Shown here: one piece after another, positions 24,993 to 31,547 of the stretch
Layout: each line of letters begins with the position of its first letter
Numbering within the stretch: the stretch's first letter is position 1
DNA from: Synechococcales cyanobacterium bin31.maxbin.ball.101
GTDB lineage: Bacteria > Cyanobacteriota > Cyanobacteriia > Leptolyngbyales > Leptolyngbyaceae
Direction of reading: 5' to 3'
NCBI GenBank assembly: GCA_013298165.1
Contig: JAAFJU010000041.1
Location: forward strand, 1 to 33,619
Length of the DNA: 33,619 nucleotides
Made by a program: the position numbers and the translations under genes
Notes under the pieces: generated by a model
Told to the model about the DNA's origin: nothing
The model's database searches: none
Seen by the model: the letters and a program-made list of their open reading frames with translations, nothing else

Positions 24993-25592
24993 ATGCCTTC
25001 TCCCATCTGGTCTTATGTTACGCCGGGAATCCCGGATGACTATTTTGAAACGTTGCCGGGGATTCCGATCACGCAGCGAGAAGTGCGCCTGCTGATGCTG
25101 TCCTATTTGCGGCTGCAAATTGATTCGGTGCTGTGGGACATTGGGGCGGGGACGGGGACGATTCCGGTGGAGGCGGGGCTGTTTGCGACGCAGGGGAAGA
25201 TTGTGGCGGTGGAGCATGATGGGGAAGTGGCGAGTCTGATTCAGCGCAATTGCGATCGGTTTGGCGTGAAGAATGTGGAGGTGATCGAGGGCAGTGCGCC
25301 GGATTGTCTGGCGGCGTTGAAGATGGCCCCCGATCGGATTTGTTTAGAGGGGGGGAGGCCAATTAAGCCGATTTTGAGTGCGGTGTGGGAGCGGCTGAAG
25401 CCGGGTGGACGGATTGTGACGATCGCGCCGAGTTTGGAAAGTCTGTATCAGGTGTCGGAGAGTTTTGCACAGTTGCAGGTGCGAAATATTGAGATTGTGC
25501 AGTCGGCAATTAATCGCTTGGAAAAGCGGGGCAATCATCAGGTTTTTGCGGCGGTGGATCCGATGTTTGTATTAAGTGGTGAGAAGTTGTGA
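24993..25592 (+). CDS. cbiT: Cobalt-precorrin C15-methyltransferase/decarboxylase CbiT
   Basis: 199 residues from the ATG at 24993 (MPSPIWSYVTPGIPDDYF). GIPITQREVRLLMLSYL is the CbiT entry motif. The S-adenosylmethionine site is WDIGAGTGTIPVEAG at about 47-61, followed by IVAVEHDGEV. It then has IEGSAPDCLAAL and ERLKPGGRIVTIAPSLESL. It methylates C15 and decarboxylates C12 of the corrin ring in cobalamin synthesis. No other cobalamin genes are in the window, as is common in cyanobacteria where they are scattered. A TTG three codons earlier is a possible start. Confidence 0.92.
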   Translation: MPSPIWSYVTPGIPDDYFETLPGIPITQREVRLLMLSYLRLQIDSVLWDIGAGTGTIPVEAGLFATQGKIVAVEHDGEVASLIQRNCDRFGVKNVEVIEGSAPDCLAALKMAPDRICLEGGRPIKPILSAVWERLKPGGRIVTIAPSLESLYQVSESFAQLQVRNIEIVQSAINRLEKRGNHQVFAAVDPMFVLSGEKL

Positions 25593-25740
25593 GATTTGAA
25601 GCGGTCATGCTTGACGTTGTGAAGCGTTAACATGCCCTTTTTTCCGAGCTTTTTTCCAAGAATCCAGTACAGTTACTAGAGGTAGTTTTGGCTTTCTTAA
25701 CCTCTTAATTTAATTGTTTGATTATTGTCTTAATCTTCAG

Positions 25741-26616
25741 GTGACTGAGTTGCGATCGAAAACCCTAAAGCGAATTGTCAGCGGCGTGGTTGCGATCGCG
25801 GCGGCCCTCACGATGTTGTGCTTGGGGGGCTGGTATTTTACGATCGCGCTGGCGGTGTTGGTGTATTTGGGGCAGTTGGAATATTTTCGGATGGTGGCGG
25901 CGAAGGGAATGCTGCCTGCGGTGAAGACGACGATGATTTTGAGTCAGATGGTGATGCTGGGATCCCATGGTCATCCGATGTTGGCGGATGCGCTGTTGCC
26001 TGTGGCGGGGACGTTGATTTGTTTTTATTTGTTGTTTCAGCCGAAGTTGGCGACGATCGCGGATTTGTCGGCGTCGGTTATGGGGCTGTTTTATACGGGA
26101 TTTTTGCCGAGTTTTTGGGTGCGGTTGCGGGATTTGGGACAGGGGGCGCTGAGTAATTTGCCGTTGGATGGCTTTTGGATTGTGGGAGCGCAGCAGATTC
26201 CGGTGGGGTTGTGGTTGACCTTGTTGGCGTTTAGTTGCATTTGGGCGGCGGATATTGGGGCCTATGTGATGGGGCGGATGGTGGGGAAGACGCCGCTGTC
26301 GGAGATTAGTCCGAAGAAGACCTGGGAAGGGGCTTTTTTTGGGACGTTGGGGAGTATTTTGGTGGCGATCGTGGGGGCAAAGTTGCTGGGGTGGGGATTG
26401 TTTTGGCTGACGGGATCGGCGTTTGGGTTGATGATTGGGGTGGTGAGTTTGTTGGGGGATTTGACGGAGTCGTTGATGAAGCGAGATGCGGGGGTGAAGG
26501 ATTCGGGGGATTTGATCCCGGGTCATGGGGGCATTCTCGATCGGACGGATAGTTACTTGTTTACGGCTCCGTTGGTGTATTACTTTGTGACGTTGGTGTT
26601 GCCGTTGTTTCGGTAG
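25741..26616 (+). CDS. cdsA: Phosphatidate cytidylyltransferase CdsA
   Basis: 291 residues from a GTG at 25741 (reads VTELRSKTLKRIVSG). The TTG 27 bases upstream is less likely because CdsA usually starts just before RIVSG. There are about eight membrane helices. The family signature is complete near the C-terminus: SLMKRDAGVKDSGDLIPGHG then GILDRTDS. Also SPKKTWEGAFFG. It makes CDP-diacylglycerol from CTP and phosphatidate at the membrane. 148 bp separate it from cbiT. Family A repeat copy 2 follows it. The antisense strand looks open over its length because of base composition only. Confidence 0.95.
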   Translation: MTELRSKTLKRIVSGVVAIAAALTMLCLGGWYFTIALAVLVYLGQLEYFRMVAAKGMLPAVKTTMILSQMVMLGSHGHPMLADALLPVAGTLICFYLLFQPKLATIADLSASVMGLFYTGFLPSFWVRLRDLGQGALSNLPLDGFWIVGAQQIPVGLWLTLLAFSCIWAADIGAYVMGRMVGKTPLSEISPKKTWEGAFFGTLGSILVAIVGAKLLGWGLFWLTGSAFGLMIGVVSLLGDLTESLMKRDAGVKDSGDLIPGHGGILDRTDSYLFTAPLVYYFVTLVLPLFR

Positions 26617-26635
26617 ATCGGTTGCATTCACAACA

Positions 26636-26762
26636 CCCGATCCCCCTAAATCCCCCTTAAAAAGGGGGACTTTGAGTCTAGTAAGAGATTTTTACTGGAT
26701 CGTCTTTATAGATAGTCTTTACAGTCTAGTTCCCCCTTTTTAAGGGGGTTAGGGGGATCGGG
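26636..26762. repeat. Palindromic MITE-like element, family A, copy 2
   Basis: 127 bp bounded by CCCGATCCCCCTAAATCCCC and, at the right, TTAGGGGGATCGGG. Internal CCCCCTTAAAAAGGGGG and CCCCCTTTTTAAGGGGG hairpins are as in copy 1. It lies between the convergent cdsA and NYN genes and may act as their terminator. Confidence 0.87.
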
Positions 26763-26804
26763 ATTGTAGCAACAACGCATTGATTGGGTATTAACGTTAT
26801 TGAC

Positions 26805-27395
26805 TCAATCGTCCGATCGTCTATCCGTTGTTTTCCGAATCCGATCTTGAATGTCAGCGAGATCAATAAAACGATCGGCCAGATTAATCAGTTGATCATT
26901 GGTATTGGCGCGGAGACTGACGAGTTCAATTTTGACGCCGCGATAGGAGAGATCGTTGACGGCATAGCTTAAATCGCCTGTGCTAGTCAGGAGGACGATC
27001 GTGTCGCAGTAAGCGCCCAAGGTCATCATGTCAATGGCAATTTCGACATCCAAATTGGCCTTGCGACTGCCATCGGGTAAGGTGGTTAACTCCTTGCTAA
27101 TGACCCGATAGCCATTGCGCCGCATCCATAGGAGAAACCCTTGCTGTCGCTCATTGTTACGATCGCTTCCGGTATAAAAATAGGCGCGCAAGAGCTGCCG
27201 ATCGCCTTTGAGATAGGTCAAGAGCTTTGCATAATCAATCTCCAACTGCAATTGCAATGCCGCATAAAACAAACTCGCGCCATCAATGAGAATAACAATC
27301 CGATCGCGATTTCTGTCGGATGTTAAAGCGCCTATGGTGTCAGATGAGAGACGAGTAGGAGCAAACAAGTCGGTGGGCTGATCTTCTGACTGCAT
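26805..27395 (-). CDS. LabA-like NYN domain protein
   Basis: 196 residues with AGGAG seven bases before the ATG. It has the DUF88/NYN pattern: RIVILIDGASLFYAALQLQ, RAYFYTGSDRNNERQQGFL, RKANLDVEIAIDMMTLGAYC, TIVLLTSTGDLSYAVNDLSY. Three conserved aspartates (in LIDG, LDVEIAIDM, STGDLSY) would bind metal for RNA cleavage. LabA of Synechococcus is a clock-output member of this family, but this protein could be any of several paralogues. It is the second NYN-type protein in the window. Confidence 0.88.
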   Translation of the reverse strand: MQSEDQPTDLFAPTRLSSDTIGALTSDRNRDRIVILIDGASLFYAALQLQLEIDYAKLLTYLKGDRQLLRAYFYTGSDRNNERQQGFLLWMRRNGYRVISKELTTLPDGSRKANLDVEIAIDMMTLGAYCDTIVLLTSTGDLSYAVNDLSYRGVKIELVSLRANTNDQLINLADRFIDLADIQDRIRKTTDRRSDD

Positions 27396-27826
27396 AAACA
27401 GTCTCCTAAAAAAATATTAAAACGAACATTAAAGTGAGGATCTAAAAATCAGTTTCATAAATTGGTATCACAAACGAAATCTTAAATTAAGGATCGAAAC
27501 AAGCCCGAATTGATTGAAAGCAAAGATTCACTAGTATCGAACTGAATCGCGCTAGTCATCCTGATGCTATTAAAAATAAGGACTTGATCTAAAGGGGATG
27601 TTCTTAAACAGGTTTCTCTCTATTGTCTTGCTTAAAACAGAACAGCTTAAAACAAGACAGCAGAGAGAAGGTATACGATCGTTGTAAATTGAGGTTAATA
27701 AAAAGGTCTATATTATGTAACTGATGTTATCAATTGCATCAGCTACGGCTCATAAACGAGATAACTCTTTACGTATTGATAGATTAATTTACTGGGTTCT
27801 GATTAGACCCTATTTCTGGGGCCTTT
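27396..27826. other. AT-rich intergenic region with a strong inverted repeat
   Basis: 431 bp between two minus-strand genes, AT-rich and without a convincing gene. It contains the 17-bp inverted repeat at 27614-27669 (separate entry), a smaller CTGATG / CATCAG pair (27721-27726, 27737-27742) and GGGT-TCTGATTAG-ACCC near the DUF2993 stop, which may end that transcript. A small RNA gene is possible but not shown. Confidence 0.45.
27614..27669. other. 17-bp inverted repeat with a loop holding a direct repeat
   Basis: TTCTCTCTATTGTCTTG (27614-27630) and CAAGACAGCAGAGAGAA (27653-27669) are complementary at 15 of 17 positions. The 22-nt loop begins CTTAAAACA, and the same nine bases recur at 27645-27653. 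It could be the stem of a small RNA, a processing site or a degraded mobile palindrome. Confidence 0.5.
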
Positions 27827-28600
27827 CTAGGGTAGGACCATCAGTCGTCCGGTGCAGGAAATTTGGCCGGATTCGATCGTGAGAGAGTTGAGATGGGTCT
27901 CGCTTCCGAGGTCAAAGCGGTAGCCGTTGAGTTCTGCGATCGCCATGCCCCGCTTGGCTTTGGCATGGGGGAGCCAGACGGGATTTTCCAGTTGAATTTC
28001 GTTGGGTTGCGTCAGCTTGAGCGTTGTCCGAATGGCAATTTCGGTCGTATTGTCGCCACTAGAGGGCAGGTTTCCACAGAGAAGAAGGCTGTCCCCCTGT
28101 AACTGAGTGTGAAGATTTGTGATCGTCAAGGATTCTTGACTGTCTGAGCCTTGGGAGGGGTCTCGTCCTAAAAGATTGAGTAAAAAGGCCGTGACGGCGG
28201 CGCGAACGAGGGGTGCGGTGAGGGACTGGTTAAGGTTGTCCTCGGAGAGGACCATTTCCAGATCGATGGGAAAGGCGGCGAGGAGTTTTAGGGGTTTGCC
28301 GCGTAGGACTTGGCTGAAGTTGAGGCGGACAGCTTCACCTGTTGTCAAGTGGAGGTTGCTGAGGTGGATCCCTTGGTAGACGGCGTAGGCGGCGGAGACT
28401 TCAACTTTGGGGATGGTGCCGGAGAGGAGTTGCCGATCGCCTGCTTGAATGGACAGTTTTAGGTCGTCGAGCTGTTGGGTTTGGGATTTGAGCCAAAGTC
28501 GGATGGCGGGGACGAGGACTTTGCTGATCAGGCCCGATCGGGGCTGGGGTTCAGACATTACTTCAGAATTTACTTCAGAATTGGCCGCATCTTCAGACAT
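27827..28600 (-). CDS. DUF2993 (LmeA-like) lipid-binding protein
   Basis: 257 residues. It fits DUF2993, found widely in cyanobacteria and actinobacteria: GLISKVLVPAIRLWLKSQTQ, LDDLKLSIQAGDRQLLSGTI, VYQGIHLSNLHLTTGEAVRL, then a repeated beta-rich pattern to SLTIESGQISCTGRLMVLP. Relatives bind phospholipids and act in membrane or cell-envelope maintenance. No clear signal peptide, so it may be cytoplasmic or peripheral. The N-terminus has the repeat NSEV-NSEV, coded by two 12-bp copies (28558-28581). It is divergent from corA. Confidence 0.8.
   Translation of the reverse strand: MSEDAANSEVNSEVMSEPQPRSGLISKVLVPAIRLWLKSQTQQLDDLKLSIQAGDRQLLSGTIPKVEVSAAYAVYQGIHLSNLHLTTGEAVRLNFSQVLRGKPLKLLAAFPIDLEMVLSEDNLNQSLTAPLVRAAVTAFLLNLLGRDPSQGSDSQESLTITNLHTQLQGDSLLLCGNLPSSGDNTTEIAIRTTLKLTQPNEIQLENPVWLPHAKAKRGMAIAELNGYRFDLGSETHLNSLTIESGQISCTGRLMVLP
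28558..28581 (-). repeat. In-frame 12-bp tandem duplication in the DUF2993 gene
   Basis: TTACTTCAGAAT occurs twice on the plus strand (28558-28569, 28570-28581), encoding NSEV twice in the disordered N-terminus. Confidence 0.88.
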
Positions 28601-28646
28601 AGATCAGAGTTATGGTGGAGGGCGTAAGCATGATACAGGATAGGCT

Positions 28647-29915
28647 ATGGCGCACCCTCGTGTTCGATCGCAAAAATCTTCGCGATCTCGGAAATCGTCT
28701 CGATCGCATAAGGCTTCCCCTGCTTCAATGCCCGTTTCGACGCCTGCTTCCAAGCCAAAAGTGAAGCCCGAATATTTTCAGGAATCGATCGGCAGTATTC
28801 CTGGGACGTTGACGATTGATCCCGATTCTGCGCCGCCGGAGATTGTGCTGCTGGATTATTCGGAAGGCCAATGTGAGCGCCGATTGGATATTAAGCCGAT
28901 CGATATTCAGCCCTATTTAGATCATGACTCTGTGACTTGGATTGATTTGAAGGGCTTTGGTCATGAGGAGACGATTCGACAGATTGGGGATGTATTTCAG
29001 CTTCATCCGTTGTTTTTGGAAGATATTGTCAATGTGCCGCAGCGTCCGAAGGTGGAGGACGGGGAGAATCAATTGCTGTTGATTGCCTGCATGGTGGGAT
29101 TGGTTCCTGATGGGGAGCAGTTGGATGTGGTGGATACGACTCCGACGTTTATGACGGAGCAGGTGAGTTTTGTGTTGGGGGCGCAGTATGTGTTGACGGT
29201 GCAGGAGGAGCCGGATTATGACTGTTTTGATGTGGTGCGCGATCGGTTGCGGAGTGGGCGGGGCACGATTCGCAGGCGCGGGGCAGATTACCTCATGTAT
29301 GCGTTGTTGGATTCGATTATTGATGGATTTTTCCCGGTGTTAGAGGCGTATGGTGAGGCGTTGGAGCTATTAGAAGATGAGGTTGTGGCGAATCCCACGG
29401 TGCATACGCTGGAGAAGATTCATCGAATGAAGCGCGATTTGATCCGGTTACGGCGGGCGATTTGGCCACAGCGGGATGCGATTAATTCATTGATTCGGGA
29501 TGGCAATCCGCTGATTGGGGATGAGATTCGGATTCATTTGCGGGATTGCTATGACCATACGGTGCAGGTGATGGATATGGTGGAGACGTATCGGGAGGTG
29601 GCTTCTAGTTTGATGGATGTGTATTTGTCGTCCGTGAGTAATCGGATGAATGAAATTATGAAATTTCTGACGGTGATTTCTAGTATTTTTATCCCTTTGA
29701 CCTTCATTGCGGGGATTTATGGGATGAATTTCAGTACTGAAAAATCCCGTTTAAATATGCCTGAATTGAATCATCCCTATGGGTATGTGATTTGTCTGGG
29801 GGTGATGGGATGTATTGCGATCGGAATGGTGACGTTTTTTTGGAAGAAGGGTTGGTTTGAAAATTATGCAATGCAGCCGAGACGATCGGTGCAGGGACGA
29901 TCGGGCAGGCGTTAG
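28647..29915 (+). CDS. corA: CorA-type magnesium/cobalt transporter
   Basis: 422 residues. The N-terminus is basic (repeats of SRKSSRSHK) and followed by a Pro/Lys-rich linker. The cytoplasmic domain has VTWIDLKGFGHEETIRQIGD, FQLHPLFLEDIVNVPQRPKV. The long stalk helix precedes IPLTFIAGIYGMNF with the selectivity motif GMN at about 359-361. A second helix (YGYVICLGVMGCIAIGMVTF) and FFWKKGWF end the protein. This is the usual CorA pentamer subunit for magnesium uptake. The extended Ser/Arg/Lys N-terminus is longer than in typical CorA. Confidence 0.93.
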   Translation: MAHPRVRSQKSSRSRKSSRSHKASPASMPVSTPASKPKVKPEYFQESIGSIPGTLTIDPDSAPPEIVLLDYSEGQCERRLDIKPIDIQPYLDHDSVTWIDLKGFGHEETIRQIGDVFQLHPLFLEDIVNVPQRPKVEDGENQLLLIACMVGLVPDGEQLDVVDTTPTFMTEQVSFVLGAQYVLTVQEEPDYDCFDVVRDRLRSGRGTIRRRGADYLMYALLDSIIDGFFPVLEAYGEALELLEDEVVANPTVHTLEKIHRMKRDLIRLRRAIWPQRDAINSLIRDGNPLIGDEIRIHLRDCYDHTVQVMDMVETYREVASSLMDVYLSSVSNRMNEIMKFLTVISSIFIPLTFIAGIYGMNFSTEKSRLNMPELNHPYGYVICLGVMGCIAIGMVTFFWKKGWFENYAMQPRRSVQGRSGRR

Positions 29916-29934
29916 TTGGCTTCTAGCACCGAAA

Positions 29935-30056
29935 CCCGATCCCCCTAGCCCCCTTAAAAAGGGGGAATAAGAGAAAGAAGGAACAAAATATCTTTTCATA
30001 ATCTCGCTTTTTCTTCTCATAGTCCCCCTTTTTAAGGGGGATTTAGGGGGATCGGG
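29935..30056. repeat. Palindromic MITE-like element, family A, copy 3 (inverted)
   Basis: 122 bp bounded by CCCGATCCCCCTAGCCCCC and GGATTTAGGGGGATCGGG. The asymmetric tract AAATCC/GGATTT is on the right, opposite to copies 1 and 2, so this copy is inserted in reverse. It lies between the convergent corA and phosphopantetheinyl transferase genes. Confidence 0.87.
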
Positions 30057-30093
30057 CGCTTTGAGATCAACGCCAAGACTGTTTAAACATCTT

Positions 30094-30759
30094 CTAAACA
30101 ATCTCGATCGCCACCGCACCCATAAAGATTGAATCTGTTGTCTGGCTTGGTTGAATCTCCGGATGCAAAATCTGAGTCAATTCAAAACGCCGATCGCAAG
30201 GGCTTTTCAGAACCTTGACCTGCCCTGGATCAATCTGCAATTCTAGTTTGGAAATTTGACTGAGTCCTGTACCTGTTGCTTTGAGATAGGCTTCTTTACA
30301 GGTCCAATAAGCGAAGAACTTTTCCGGCTGTAATGTCTCCGGCAATGCTGCGATCGACTCATATTCAGAGACATTAAAAAAACGTTTGGCTAATGCGAGT
30401 AGTTTGGGTACGGGCCGCACTCTTTCGAGATCAACCCCGATCGCCGCGCTTTTGCAAACGACAATCAAAGCCCGTTCATGGGAATGGGCTAAATTGAAAT
30501 GCAGGTTTGGATCATCCACCAGTTTCGGTTTGCCATGAGTGCCGTAGTCGAACCGAAGTTCTTTGGGATGGCAGTTCAAATATTGGGCCAAATACGATCG
30601 CAATGCTCCCCGAGCCGCGACAAAATCCCGTTGATGTTGGGGACTTCTAAACCGCTCAACCCGATCGCACTCATCCGCCGAAAGCCAAGCATAATACTCC
30701 GCTTGGCTCTCCGGATCAATTGCTAAATCAACCGAATAACGATCGTAAGAAATGCCCAT
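30094..30759 (-). CDS. 4'-phosphopantetheinyl transferase, Sfp/HetI type
   Basis: 221 residues with the Sfp motifs FNLAHSHERALIVV, AAIGVDLERVRP (magnesium-binding Asp/Glu) and FFAYWTCKEAYLKATGTGLS. It moves phosphopantetheine from coenzyme A to acyl or peptidyl carrier proteins. Cyanobacteria often have one such enzyme (HetI in Anabaena) for fatty acid, polyketide and peptide synthases. Not located beside hetN or hgl genes here. It is the last gene of a likely operon, 36 bp after the membrane protein. Confidence 0.93.
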   Translation of the reverse strand: MGISYDRYSVDLAIDPESQAEYYAWLSADECDRVERFRSPQHQRDFVAARGALRSYLAQYLNCHPKELRFDYGTHGKPKLVDDPNLHFNLAHSHERALIVVCKSAAIGVDLERVRPVPKLLALAKRFFNVSEYESIAALPETLQPEKFFAYWTCKEAYLKATGTGLSQISKLELQIDPGQVKVLKSPCDRRFELTQILHPEIQPSQTTDSIFMGAVAIEIV

Positions 30760-30795
30760 CCCCCTTCACCCTTCCTCCTTCACCATTCCTCCTTC

Positions 30796-31524
30796 TCATG
30801 TCCCCCCAGAATTGGGGGCTAGAGGGCTTTCCGCCAGCGTCTCTGGCAATGTCTCTGGCAATGTCTCTGGCAACGAAGGCCGCAGGAGCAAATACACCAA
30901 TGGCCCAAACAACGGAATCAATGACACCGCGACAAAAACACGATCGTCCTCCCACCCGCGTCTACTCATGTCATCCTTAATCAACGTAGGAAACAAACAG
31001 GACAACATACAAAAATCCAAACTCATCACATGGATAAACCGACTCGATCGCCACTGCATCGCAAAATCAGCCCAATCCCCTCGCGTCAAACCCAAAAACA
31101 ATAAACTCAACGCCGCCACCGCAATCAAACTCGCCGTAATCTTGGAATCCCAAAGCTTAATCACCCAATTCTTTTTCCCGACAAACGTGGGATTGTCTCG
31201 ACGCAAGATCAAGTAAGGCAACAGAGCAAAGGCTCCCAACGCAAACGATCCGGCACTAAAGGCCCAAGCAGGGAGCTTCTGTCCCCGACCATCGCAATAC
31301 AACAGACAGCAATACATCAACGGCAAAACGCCCATGATATTAAACAAATTCGCCACTAAGGGATTTACCCCCTCGAACTTCCCGCTCGACAGGTTGATAA
31401 TCAAATCCAACGTATCCGGCGAATCCGGCGGCGCAAACACAAACGCATAGGTGCCAAATGCAATCCAAAGAAGGCCCAGAAAGACAGAGCGAAGTAAAGA
31501 AGAATTTAGCAAAGTTGAGTTCAC
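30796..31524 (-). CDS. Hypothetical multi-pass membrane protein with repeat-derived C-terminus
   Basis: 242 residues from a GTG at 31524. About five or six membrane helices (for example SVFLGLLWIAFGTYAFVFAP, LFNIMGVLPLMYCCLLYCDG, FVAVSLIPLFGPLVYLLLRP). I do not recognise a named family. The end is odd. After LLLRPS comes the sequence LPETLPETLPETLAE from 12-bp repeats, then SPLAPNSGGT, coded by a half copy of repeat family B. The original stop was probably lost and the tail extended. It follows the GT39 gene by 23 bp. Confidence 0.65.
   Translation of the reverse strand: MNSTLLNSSLLRSVFLGLLWIAFGTYAFVFAPPDSPDTLDLIINLSSGKFEGVNPLVANLFNIMGVLPLMYCCLLYCDGRGQKLPAWAFSAGSFALGAFALLPYLILRRDNPTFVGKKNWVIKLWDSKITASLIAVAALSLLFLGLTRGDWADFAMQWRSSRFIHVMSLDFCMLSCLFPTLIKDDMSRRGWEDDRVFVAVSLIPLFGPLVYLLLRPSLPETLPETLPETLAESPLAPNSGGT
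30797..30836. repeat. Half copy of palindromic family B
   Basis: GTCCCCCCAGAATTGGGGGC then TAGAGGGCTTTCCGCC corresponds to the inner right arm of the element at 13018-13168 (CCCCCAGGATTGGGGGCTGG). The rest of the element is absent. It overlaps the last codons of the membrane-protein gene. Confidence 0.7.
30841..30876 (-). repeat. In-frame 12-bp tandem repeats encoding PETL
   Basis: CTCTGGCAATGT occurs at 30841-30852 and 30853-30864, with a third partial copy from 30865. It encodes PETL repeats near the C-terminus of the membrane protein. Confidence 0.88.
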
Positions 31525-31547
31525 GGGGTTTCAAGAAATAGGTTTCT

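Noticed and set aside
25765-26631. Long Arg/His/Gln-rich minus-strand frame over cdsA
   Set aside because: Composition artefact; cdsA carries the complete family signature on the plus strand.
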